Assembly (NCBI RefSeq): GCF_964019385.1
Contig: NC_088651.1
Coordinates: 7,742,329-7,806,328, forward strand
Reading direction: 5' to 3'
Origin: Sycon ciliatum
Taxonomy: Eukaryota > Porifera > Calcarea > Leucosolenida > Sycettidae
Length of the DNA stretch: 64,000 nucleotides
In this document: one piece after another, positions 11,271 to 23,000 of the stretch
Position numbering within the stretch: the first letter of the stretch is position 1
How the letters are laid out: every line of letters starts with the position of its first letter
Notes under the pieces: model-generated
Told to the model about the DNA's origin: nothing
The model's input: the letters and a program-made list of their open reading frames with translations, nothing else
Database searches by the model: none
Made by a program: the position numbers and the translations under genes

Positions 11271-11305
11271 ATGCACTGATGCAGCGGTGCGTGGCAGATG
11301 CAAAC

Positions 11306-12760
11306 ATGGCAGTGTGATCGGTGGATGCTAACACACACTAACTACATTACTGGCAGTGTGATCGGTGGATGCTAATACACACTAACTACATTACTGGCAG
11401 TGTGATCAGTGGATGCTAACACACACTAACTACATTACTGGCAGTGTGATCGGTGGATGCTAACACACACTAACTACATTACTGGCAGTGTGATCGGTGG
11501 ATGCTTACACACACTAACTACATTACTGGCAGTGTGATCGGTGGATGCTAACACACACTAACTACATTACTGGCAGTGTGATCGGTGGATGCTAACACAC
11601 ACTAACTACATTACTGGCAGTGTGATCGGTGGATGCTAACACACACTAACTACATTACTGGCAGTGTGATCGGTGGATGCTAATACACACTAACTACATT
11701 ACTGGCAGTGTGATCGGTGGATGCTAATACACACTAACTACATTACTGGCAGTGTGATCGGTGGATGCTAACACACACTAACCACATTACTGGCAGTGTG
11801 ATCGGTGGATGCTTACACACACTAACTACATTACTGGCAGTGTGATCGGTGGATGCTAACACACACTAACTACATTACTGGCAGTGTGATCGGTGGATGC
11901 TAATACACACTAACTACATTACTGGCAGTGTGATCGGTGGATGCTAATACACACTAACTACATTACTGGCAGTGTGATCGGTGGATGCTTACACACACTA
12001 ACTACATTACTGGCAGTGTGATCGGTGGATGCTAACACACACTAACTACATTACTGGCAGTGTGATCGGTGGATGCTAACACACACTAACTACATTACTG
12101 GCAGTGTGATCGGTGGATGCTAATACACACTAACTACATTACTGGCAGTGTGATCGGTGGATGCTAATACACACTAACTACATGACTGGCAGTGTGATCG
12201 GTGGATGCTAACACACACTAACTACATTACTGGCAGTGTGATCGGTGGATGCTAATACACACTAACTACATTACTGGCAGTGTGATCGGTGGATGCTAAT
12301 ACACACTAACTACATTACTGGCAGTGTGATCGGTGGATGCTAATACACACTAACTACATTACTGGCAGTGTGATCGGTGGATGCTAATACACACTAACTA
12401 CATTACTGGCAGTGTGATCGGTGGATGCTAATACACACTAACTACATTACTGGCAGTGTGATCGGTGGATGCTAATACACACTAACTACATTACTGGCAG
12501 TGTGATCGGTGGATGCTAATACACACTAACTACATTACTGGCAGTGTGATCGGTGGATGCTAATACACACTAACTACATTACTGGCAGTGTGATCGGTGG
12601 ATGCTAATACACACTAACTACATTACTGGCAGTGTGATCGGTGGATGCTAATACACACTAACTACATTACTGGCAGTGTGATCGGTGGATGCTAACACAC
12701 ACTAACTACATTACTGGCAGTGTGATCGGTGGATGCTAATACACACTAACTACATTACTG
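11306..12760. repeat. 44-bp minisatellite, about 33 copies
   Basis: The unit is TGGCAGTGTGATCGGTGGAT followed by GCTAAYACACACTAACTACATTAC. Copies are nearly identical; variation is concentrated at the GCTAACAC / GCTAATAC / GCTTACAC position, with one or two other single changes. The type with GCTAATAC dominates the right half, suggesting recent expansion in blocks. Confidence 0.95.
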
Positions 12761-12844
12761 CGACATTTTCAGTTTATTTTTAATTTTTTACTATTATTCC
12801 CAAACCCAACTGGTAAAATAAATAAGTTATGCGACGTCTGACTG

Positions 12845-13190
12845 TATACTGAACAATGCCAACAACCCGAAGAGCCTGAGCAAAAGAAACGAACTAGTGT
12901 CAAATATTACATAAAACACTTCACACCTAGAGTGACATAGTGGAACAAGTAGCAGCCAGTCGCAGCTGCCGCGCAAGGACAGTACCCGGCACAGTCACGA
13001 CTGGTTTTGGCAAATATCAGTGCTAATATTATATTTATCCATCACAACCATGACTGGTTTGGCATACGTCAGTGCCAACATTGTTCCATTACTTATCCCT
13101 CACATCATCCATAACGTCTGTGTGATATTGACCTTCATTCGTTGAATCGTGTAGAGTAACGTCAATCTAAGTGCCAAGTATCACGCATGA
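12845..13190 (+). pseudogene. Continuation of the right palindrome arm (element 3' end)
   Basis: This stretch is the reverse complement of about 4366-4722. It encodes the end of the GIY-YIG-type protein (NNPKSLSKRNELVSNIT, then stop) and part of the 3' untranslated region. It directly continues the arm broken at 6884. Homology breaks again near 13190, where a foldback element intervenes, and resumes near 13490-13570 and 13985-14045. Confidence 0.75.
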
Positions 13191-13221
13191 TCTTATTATG
13201 GTAAAAACGGAGAAGGACAAG

Positions 13222-13438
13222 AGCTTATGAGTTATGATTAACTGTCCACCAACGTAACCAGATCTTATACAGTCGGCGAGTACGACAAAATGGCACAAAA
13301 CTGACATGGAGTACTGAGGCATTCGGCGATCTGACGCCGAATGCCTTAGTATTCCTTGTCAGTTTTGTGCCACTTTGTCGCACTCGCTGACTGTGTATGA
13401 TCTGGTTACGTTGATGGACAGTAGTCATAGCTCGTAAC
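13222..13438. mobile_element. 217-bp foldback (hairpin) element
   Basis: The sequence is an almost complete inverted repeat with about 100-bp arms. The centre is GCATTCGGCG-ATCTGAC-GCCGAATGCC; outer parts pair CCACCAACGTAACCAGATC with GATCTGGTTACGTTGATGG. It interrupts the right arm of the large palindrome and so inserted later. No frame is carried. Confidence 0.8.
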
Positions 13439-13570
13439 ATTTTCTCCTTCTCCTTTTTCCAGAATTAAATTGGCTCACCATCCGAGTTCAACCATGATCT
13501 TATTCATAATGATTAGTCTTAAGTTCTTATTATCAGTTGTCTGATGATTGCAGTTGCATGATACTTTGAA

Positions 13571-13984
13571 AGGAATTTGGGTGGACGCACCCATTCCCAT
13601 AGCGCTGCACATCCGAACCAGTTCTGTTATTTCTACAACGTTTCGGCACTTGGCCATCGTCAGGTAATAACAATGAATACCGTGAAAGCCACACAAGAGC
13701 AGTATATATACGCAAAGTGTAGCGCCAAAAAAAAATGCGAATTATGTCACCTAGTATGCAGAAGGGGGGGGGGGCAAAGAGAGAGAAGGTGCAACTAGCA
13801 CATCAGGGAGAAGACGCAGCAGAAGGTAGCGCGCCATTGCATTGTGCTCTGTGAAGTAAGGGCGCGTGCCGTGGCGTTATACAGAGTGTAGCGCCAAAAA
13901 AAGGATGTGAGTTATGTCACCTCTATGCAGAGGGGGGAGAGAAGGTGTAACTGTGCACATCACGGAGAAGAAGCAGCAGAACTG
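13571..13984. mobile_element. Insertion with internal ~100-bp direct repeat
   Basis: This 414-bp segment has no counterpart in the left palindrome arm and separates matching blocks at 13490-13570 and 13985-14045. It contains two copies (13717-13820 and 13886-13981) of a block beginning GTGTAGCGCCAAAAAAA. On the minus strand near 13635-13665 it has CTGACGA, a GGC/GCC stem and GAAACG, a motif seen near 3' ends of Penelope-type elements. It is probably a fragment of another such element. Confidence 0.5.
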
Positions 13985-14425
13985 ATACTTGAGTTACGAC
14001 AAATCCAAACTGCACCTATTTCTCTTCTTCCTTTTTTCGTGTGAAACGCTCTGCAGTTTGTGCAGCATTGAGCAGTTTGCCGGTAATTGCCAAAATTACT
14101 CCTTTGCACTCGTACTCACATGTAGTTACTTGCTCAAGTGGTGACAAACAAAAGTTGTGTCACTTGTATGATTGTACAGCCACGGTGTATGCGGTACAGT
14201 GCTTGGTCTGACTGTAAAAGAGCTGGTAGGCGACACAGCAGGGATGGTGATCTATTGACTGTAGTTTACGGTAGAACAGGGCCGACGGGGGGGGGGGTGT
14301 GAGGCTGCAAGAACATGTCAAATTATCATCTTGTAGTATAACGTCAATCGCATTGAAACCATTCTGGGCAGACATTGTTCAGAAGGGGCTCAGATGGGGG
14401 AAAAGTTCGTATAATGAGAGAGTGA

Positions 14426-14752
14426 CAAATAAGCTTGTAGCATAGGGCTCATAGAATGACCATGTACAAATAAGCTTGTAGCATAGGGCTCATAGAATGA
14501 CCATGTACAAATAGGCTTGTAGCATAGGGCTCATAGAATGACCATGTACTAATAAGTTTGTAGCATAGGGCTCATAGAATGACCATGTACAAATAAGCTT
14601 GTAGCATACGGCTCATAGAATGACCATGTACATGGCTTGTAGCATAGGGCTCATAGAATGACCATGTACTAATAAGCTTGTAGCATATGGCTCATAGAAT
14701 GACCATGTACAAATAAGCTTGCAGCATAGGGCTCATAGAATGACCATGTACA
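14426..14752. repeat. 41-bp tandem repeat, about eight copies
   Basis: The unit CAAATAAGCTTGTAGCATAG followed by GGCTCATAGAATGACCATGTA recurs with single-base changes. One internal copy is shortened. No coding or structural role is evident. Confidence 0.9.
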
Positions 14753-15272
14753 TGCGTGTGATACAGATTCATCATCGAAAATACGTACTACCATGCATTG
14801 ACGACGGGCATGCTAGCAGCACACACTTACCTGGTATATCTACAGACTACACGACTGCATTGGTGAAATCAAGTACTGCGTTGTCATCTTTTTATTGTTT
14901 TCATTTTTTGGAATTTTTGGATGACCTGCCATTCCGGGTAATCGGCCTTCCGGCTGCTATTCCGATACTTGATCTTGCGGATAGTTGATGTGGGGATAAT
15001 CTATGTTCCACTGTATTTGTGTGATCTTTTTCTTTGCCTTCAGAAGTGCATCGGACTGAACTGTGGGCCACTGTAACGCACGCTATTACTGCTGCAAACA
15101 TCAGTGATGCAGAGGACATCAACGGTCAACGTTCAATTTTGCATGTGTCTGAAAAAAAAAATTCCGAGTGTGCTGCTTGTTGCCGCTTGTTGCTGCTTGC
15201 TGCTGCTGCTATCTTGCTTGTTGTGCGTGGATCATGGTCGTCGTTATGTCATAGCAGTGGGCTTGTGCGCAT

Positions 15273-15465
15273 GTCTGTGTGTGTGTGTGTGTGTGTCTGT
15301 GTGTGTGTGTGTGTGTGTGTAGCTGTGTGGTGTAGCGGTCAATTCTTCAGCCTTGCAAGCTGTTGAATGGTGCAATCCCAGCACAAGCTGATATGGCTTC
15401 TGCTGTAGCATCGCTATCATCACCTCCGGCGATGGGCGTCCAATGGTCCAATGGTGTGTGTGTGT

Positions 15466-15508
<43 letters not shown>

Positions 15509-16900
15509 GAGGAGATGCTCCCCGCATGAAACTCACGGTTGCTAGCATGGCTGCTTGTACCCCATGGGCTTACAAGGAGCGCAGCATGGATGCTTCCCCT
15601 ATCGTCAACCACTCAGCAGTTTACAGCTAGCTTTTTATATTCTAATGCCGGGAGAGCTGGGTGATTGGATGTGACATTGTAGCTTGTAAGGTACAGTGTA
15701 CCATGCTTCTGCGGCAGTGTATTGTGCGAGGCCTCTGGGCCTCCCTGCCGCTTGGAACGAACACCTCGTGCTACCGTCATATTCGATTAGTTGTTCAGTA
15801 CAATTCTATTGTTAGCAGTAAGGTGTGTGTGTGTGTGTGTGCGTGTGCGTGAGCGGTGGGAGAAAGGAGATATTTGTATGCAACGGCATTCAGTGTCTGG
15901 TTCAAGTGCTGTTTGAAATAGGGTTGTGATTGGGTACTAGGGTATCCATACCGGTATGCTTGCCTCCACCGGATTGCAGCTTTTAGCAGAGTGTGCTTAT
16001 GTGTGTGTGTGTAGGGGGGGGGGGGCTATTGATCCCTGCTTCAGGTCGAGAGTTGCTCAATGAAATCCTTTCATGTGAGTCAAGTAGGCGCTGCCCTACT
16101 CGCAGCAGCTCGGTGATCACAGGTCCAGGGCAATGTACTTTTTAAAGGGACTCGATCGGTGGATTTCATTGCAAAGTAAAGGAGGTAGGACTTCAGCCAT
16201 CAGCATTCCATTTCCTTCTTAGCGTGCTGATGACCGAAGTCCTGCCTCATACTGAACTCTGATTGATTGATTGATGGAATTTAGAATTCCCCAAGCCGGC
16301 GAAGAGAATTCTAATGCCGGGAGAGTTGGGTGATTTGATTTGACATCGTAGCTTGTAAGGTGCAGTGTACCATGCTTCTGCGGCAGTGTATTGTGCGGGG
16401 CCTCTGGGTCTCCCTGCCGCTTGGAACGTACACCCCATGCTACCGTCATACTCGATTAGTTGTGCGGTACAATTCTATTGTGTGTGTGCGTGTGCACGTC
16501 TTTCTTCTCTTTCTCAGACTCCTCCTGACTTTTCTTTCATTCTCGGTGGTTACCAACAGCCAGTGCATGCCACAGTATGTGATGTGATGTGTGTGCATGA
16601 AAAAAAATAGGGATTCACTGGCCAGAAAAAGCCACTTCATAGCTGTGTGGTGTAGACCAGGCTGAATAGTGGCAGTCAATTCTTCAGCCTTGCAAGCTGT
16701 TGAATTGTGCAATCCCAGCACAAGTGGCTATAGCTGTTGTAGCATCATTAGCATCGCTTCGGGCAATGGGCGTCCAATGAGCCAATAGTGTGTGTGTATG
16801 TGTGAGTGATGGCAGAAAGGAGATATTTGGATGTAACGGCACTCAGTGTCTAGCTCGAGTGCTGTTTGAAATAGGGTTGTGATTGGGTACTAGGGTATAC
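15273..16900. repeat. Dispersed duplicated block with GT microsatellites
   Basis: Segments are present twice: 15330-15440 matches 16639-16790, and 15642-15811 matches 16308-16481, each with scattered changes. Part of the first family recurs inverted at about 61230-61275, so it is a dispersed repeat. Tracts of (GT)n lie at about 15275-15320, 15453-15505 and 15820-15842. A hairpin TTAGAATTCTCT...AGAGAATTCTAA lies near 16942-16975. No gene is seen. Confidence 0.7.
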
Positions 16901-17157
16901 GTCCCTGCTTCAGGTAGAGTGAACTCGGATTGACTGAATTTTAGAATTCTCTAAGCCGGCAGAGAGAATTCTAAAAATTCTGAAATGGCTGGTGTCAACC
17001 ACCCTCAACCAATCAGAGTTCAACAAGTGTTATCTTCTTGGCCTGCTGATGGCTGAATTCTTGTTCTTTTTCTGCATGAAGGAGGAGAAACAAGCCTGGA
17101 GAAGAAAATCTAACCCCGAACCCAAACCCCGACCACCATCCCCATTCTACCCTCATG

Positions 17158-17690
17158 CAGAAACAACAGTGTTTCTCCTTCCTCATGCAGAAGTTTAAGC
17201 TGAGAAGAAAATCTATACTTCAAATCTGCCATCCCAAACCCCGACCACCATCCCCTCCTGGAATGATTACTTTTATAGCCTATCCTGGCTCAGCACTTCA
17301 CACCTGAAATGACTGGCCAATCGCCATCGGCCAATCGGAGTCCCTCCTGGAATGATTACTTTTATAGCCTATCCTGGCTCAGCACTTCACACCTGAAACG
17401 ACTGCTCATGCAGAAACAACAGTGTTTCTCCTTCCTCATGCAGAAGTTTAAGCTGAGAAGAAAATCTATACTTCAAATCTGCCATCCCAAACCCCGACCA
17501 CCATCCCCTCCTGGAATGATTACTTTTATAGCCTATCCTGGCTCAGCACTTCACACCTGAAATGACTGGCCAATCGCCATCGGCCAATCAGAGTCCCTCC
17601 TGGAATGATTACTTTTATAGCCTATCCTGGCTCAGCACTTCACACCTGAAACGACTGGCCAATCAGAGTTAAGCATGTGTTTTTTTCTTA
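17158..17690. repeat. ~251-bp tandem repeat, two copies plus partials
   Basis: The block beginning GAAACAACAGTGTTTCTCCT is present at about 17160 and 17411. It includes a shorter repeated piece (CCTCCTGGAATGATTACTTT) that occurs four times. The open frame across it is an array effect. Confidence 0.8.
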
Positions 17691-20019
17691 GCCTGCTGAT
17701 GGCTGAACGCTTATTGTTTCTGCATGAGGGAGCAGAAACAAGCAGGAAAACTCCACTGGAGCAGAAAATCTTAGAAGCTTCTTCTCAGGCTTGCTGATTG
17801 GTCTCTCCCCCCCCCCCCCTCTCTCTCTCTCTTCCCCCACCCACCCTTCTCTCTCTCTCCCTCTATATAATTATATCTTTCAATCAATCCATCTCCTTCT
17901 CCCTCTCTCTCCATTTACAAAAGGAGTAAATTTTGACAAAATCTATCTCCACTTATCTGTCTCGCCATGCTGGACATGGCAATCTTGGCCGAGGTATGGA
18001 AAAGTTGGAAACTCAAATTTACAAGGCTTTGTCTAGACGGAGTAGGAATTTTGCATGTTAGCAACAGTAAATAGCATACACCAAGGTCATCACAAATCTC
18101 CATACATAAAGGACACTACATTGGCACCAGCTATGCAATGCAGTACATAATCCGGTGGAGTGCGGGCCACCGGATTTTGTCCCGTGACCAAAGCAGTCGA
18201 GTGTGCACATCCTTGGCAGCCTGGCAGTATCTGATTCATAGGAGTGAAGTCCAAGTTCCATTATAATCCAAAAGGCCGCTCATCCCAATACAATCAAGTG
18301 CTTGTCATATTTCGCTATACCAGACACAATGTATCTGCACAGTAACAAGGCATATGTATATTCTAAAACGCCAAGCAGTGTGCGGGCCAACAAGCAAAAA
18401 AAACCGTTCGCGTGTGTGCGCGTGCGGAGTGTTCTTTCAAGATGGTAAGAGTCATTGTAATCTCCAGGTACCTTGTCAACTCTTCCTTATAGAAACATGT
18501 TCAGATGTAATTGAAGCTGGTCGAGGTCCTGTTCATTTGGCTCCCGGTCTGCAGGGTTGTACTTGGAAATTCTTTGAACAGCCTTTTGCTTGTATTCATC
18601 ATTGCCCAACTTTCATCATCACAACTATAGTGTCTCAGCTGGCCTCCTCCTGAGAAAAACGAGAGTAACGAACAAGAAAAATACACCCGTGCCTACACAC
18701 ACGCATGCACAAGTGCACGCATTTACGCAGGCACACACACACATACACACACACAACACACACATACACACACACACACACCAAACATGGCAATGAACTA
18801 CACATATATCCGTATTACAGTAGAGTTGCACGTCCAAGAACGTTGTTTCCAAGCGATTGGCCTGGGGCGTTCTTATTATTTTTCTTGGGCAATCTTGCTG
18901 CATTCTTATAGCACGTTCTTGGAAACAATTCGTTGTGGATCATATCTATCCCAAACGCTGCCGGAAAACCAACACTGCCGTTCTTAACTTTAGGCTGTGG
19001 CGTTCTAAGCATTTCATGCCGGACGTTCTTTGGCTCGACGTTCTTCATCGCGCGTCTCTACCGTACTAGTATTACCTAATGATCATCGTAGTCTACACAT
19101 CCTACCCGCTATCACATGCTTATCAACATCATCGTAGTCTACACATCCTACCCGCTATCACATGCTTGTCAACATCATCGTAGTCTACACATCCTACCCG
19201 CTATCACATGCTTGTCAACATCATCGTAGTCTACACATCCTACCCGCTATCACATGCTTGTCAACATAATTATTATGTTGTACAATATATTTGGCTACGG
19301 CCATTGTAAGAATAAAGATCAATCAAAAGTCAGCAGGGAAGACCTGTGATACACCTTGCAAAAGGTATCATTTGAAATCTGACCCGCAATATAAAAGCTA
19401 TCGCCGAGCTTGTCCCAATCACTTCACCCGACAGTACGTGTCCCATGTTGTGAATCAACCAGTGTTACAACACAGTATGCATCTGATGTGCATGTGTCAT
19501 TCAACTATTTTATTCATGTGTCATTCAACTATTTTTCATGTAGTGTAATACATCATTGTACTAGCAAGACGCTTCTACATGTTGTCAGTACTGAGTGCAG
19601 GATAACTGGGTAACTTTTGTTAGAACTCCGGTCGTACTTCTCAACTTTTAACCACTGGCAACGCGTTGCGCATATACCGATACCTAGTTAGGTTGACAAA
19701 ACATTCAAAGTCGGACGTGCCTGTTATACACTGAATATCAACAAAGATACAAATGCTGGGCCCGAAAGGAGGGGAGGCGGGGGTGCAGCTTAAACCCCGA
19801 TGCAGCTGTCAAACCCGGAAAATGCAGCATGTACACAAGCGGAATGTTCACTGAATAGCGGCCTGGGTGAGTTTCTACGTGCATAGCACCATTCATACAA
19901 GTACAATCATACAATTTTCAGGTCGTCAAGACAGCATGCAACTTCCGTCTTTTTCGTTAGACAGGTTCCTCTGTCCAAACACACAATGAGAACAGTATGA
20001 TTGAACGGCATTCACAAGA
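17691..20019. other. Spacer with simple repeats, no gene recognised
   Basis: Visible items are CT-rich sequence at 17805-17865, an (AC)n tract at about 18730-18781, and a four-copy 46-bp tandem repeat at about 19083-19266 with the unit core CATCATCGTAGTCTACACAT. A small hairpin with CCGGTGG/CCACCGG arms lies near 18152-18177. No exon or RNA gene was recognised. Confidence 0.5.
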
Positions 20020-23000
20020 TACAAATTGCCCAGGTCTGCTCAAACCTGAAATCAATCTATCTCGAAGTTTTGGGCCTTTTTGCCCGTGATTCTTCACTTT
20101 GCGACTAAACTATTCACAGCAGTCCCAAACTTTCAGCGTCACTGAATGCGGTTGCCAGCGGCCTAAAAGCAAACTTAAAATCTAATAAATGCGACCACTC
20201 ACATCACAACTGGGTCATGTTATACAGAGGCACGTTGAAAGTGACACGTGTGCACACATGGTCAAAAAGCGACAATTTCTCACCTTTCTGCCCGTTCGAA
20301 GCTCAAGAACTGACCATCGCCACCCTGATCTTGTTCTATAGCTGGACATAGGGAAGTACACCAAGAAAACATTCCACATTTCAATAAACAACTCGCCCAG
20401 GTCTGCTCAAGGCTGAAATCAACCTATCTCGAAGTTTTGGGCCTTTTTGCCCGTGATTCTTCACTTTGCGACTAAACTATTCACAACAGTCCCAAATTTT
20501 CGGCGTCGCTGAATGCGGGTGCCAGCGGCCTACAAGTAAACCAAAAACGAAATCAATGCGACCACTCACATCACAGCTGGGTAATGTTATACAGAGGTAC
20601 GTTGAAAGTGACACGTGGGCACAAATGGTCAAAAAGTGACAATTTCTCACCTTTCTGCCCGTTCGAAGCTCAAGAACCGACCATCGCCACCCTGATCTTG
20701 TTGCATAGCTGGACATAGGGAAGTGCACCAAGACAAATTTTCACATTTCCATAAACACTTCGCCCAGGGCTACTCAAAGCTGAAATCCATCTATCTCGAA
20801 GTTTTGGGCCCTTTTGCCTGTGATTCTTCACTTTGCGACAAACTATTCGCAGCAGTGCCAAATTTTCAGCGTCACTGAATGCGGGTGCCAGCGGCCTACA
20901 AGTAAACCAAAAATTAAATCAATGCGATCTCTCCCATCTCAGCTGGGTCATGTTATAGAGAGGTACGTTGGAAGTGACACGTGGGCACAAATGGTCAAAA
21001 AGCGGCAATTTCTTACCTTTCTGCCCGTTCGAAGCTCAAGAACTGACGATAGCCACCCTGAACCTTTTGCATAGCTGGACATAGGGAAGTGCACCAAGAA
21101 AAAATTCCACATTTCAATAAACACTTCCCCCAGGGCTGCTCAAAGCTGAAATCTATCTATCTCGAAGTTTTGGGCCTTTTGGCCCGTGATTCTTCACTTT
21201 GCGACTAAACTATTCACAGCAGTGCCAAATTTTAGGCGTCACTAACAGCGGATGGCAGCGTCCTATAAGCAAACCAAAAATCAAATCAATGCGACCACTC
21301 ACATCACAGCTGGGTCATGTTATACAGAGGTACGTTGAAAGTGACACGTGGGCACAAATGGTCAAAAAGCGACAATTTCTCACCTTTCTGCCCGTTCGAA
21401 GCTCAAGAACTGACCATCGACACCCTAATCTTCTTGCATAGCTGGACATAGGGAAGTGCACCAAGAAAAAATTCCACATTTCAATACAGGGCTGCTCAAA
21501 GCTGATATCAACCTATCCTTGGGCCTTTTTGTCCGTGATTCTTCACTTTGCGACTAAACTATTCACAGCAGTGCCTAATTTTCGGCGTCACTGACAGCAG
21601 GTGGCAGCAGCTTATCAGCAAACCTAAAATAAAATCAATGCGACCACTCACATCCCAGCTGGGTCATGTTATAGAGAGGTACGTTGGAAGTGATACGTGG
21701 GCACAAATGGTCAAAAAGCGACAATTTCTCACCTTTCTGCCAGTTCGAAGCTCAAGAACTGACCATCGCCACCCTGATCGTATTGCATAGCTGGCCATAG
21801 GGAAGTGCACCAAGAAAAAATTCCACATTTCAATAAACACTTCCCCCAGGGCTGCTCAAAGCTGAAATCTATCTATCTCGAAGTTTTGGGCCTTTTGGCC
21901 CGTGATTCTTCACTTTGCGACTAAACTATTCACAGCAGTACCAAATTTTCGGCGTCACTAACAGCGGGTAGCAGCGGCCTATAAGCAAACCTAAAATCAA
22001 ATCAATCCGACCACTCACATCACAGCTGGGTCATGTTATAGAGAGGTACGTTGGAAGTGACACGTGGGCACAAATGGTCAAAACGCGACAATTTCTCACC
22101 TTTCTGCCAGTTTCTGCCATCTTGTTGTATAGCTGGACATAGGGAAGTGCACCAAAAAAAATTCCAAACTTCAATAAACACTTCCCCCGGGGCTGCTCAA
22201 AGCTGAAATCAATCCATCTCAAAGTTTTGGGCTCTTTTGCCCGTGATTCTTCACTTTGCGACTAAACTATTCACAGCAGTCCCAAATTTTCGTCGTCACT
22301 GAATGTGGGTGCCAGCGGCCTACAAGTAAACCAAAAATGAAATCAATGCGATCACTCCCATCTCAGCTGGGTCATGTTATAGAGAGGTACGTTGGAAGTG
22401 ACACGTGGGCACAAATGGTCAAAAAGCGACAATTTCTCACCTTTCTGCCCGTTTGAAGCTCAAGAACTGACGATTGCCACCCTGAACCTTTTGCATACCT
22501 GGACGTAGGGAAGTGCACCAAGAAAAAATTCCACATTTCAATAAACACTTCCCCCAGGGCTGCTCAAAGCTGAAATCTATCTATCTCGGAGTTTTGGGCC
22601 CTTTTGCTCGTGATTCTTCACTTTGCGACTAAACTATTCACAGCAGTGCCAAATTTTCGGCGTCACTAACAGTGGATGGCAGCGGCCGATAAGCAAACCA
22701 AAAATCAAATTAATGCGACCACTCACATCACAGCTGGGTCATGTTATAGAGAGGTACGTTGGAAGTGACACGTGTGCACAAATGGTCAAAACGCGACAAT
22801 TTCTCACCTTTCTGCCAGTTCGAAGCTCAAGAACTGACCATCGCCACCCTGATATTTTTTATATAGCTGGACATAGGGAAGTGCACCAAGAACAAATTCC
22901 ACACTTCAATAAAGATTTCCCCCAGGGCTACTCAAAGCTGAAATCAATCCATCTCGAAGTTTTGGGCCCTTTTGCCGGTGATTCTTCACTTTGCGACTAA

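Larger units (their letters stand above)
6885..12844. mobile_element. 5.96-kb composite element with pogo-like inverted ends
   Basis: The left end reads CAGTCAGACCTCGC and the right end, reversed, CAGTCAGACGTCGC; both are flanked by TA (6883-6884 and 12845-12846). Removing the segment rejoins the right palindrome arm to sequence that matches the left arm. Inside lie CCGGAT-rich subterminal repeats (6905-7030), a retroelement gag/pol pair (7675-10422) and a minisatellite (11306-12760). It is probably a MITE-like host that later received a retroelement and an expanded array. The short imperfect ends could also mean a more complex history. Confidence 0.7.
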
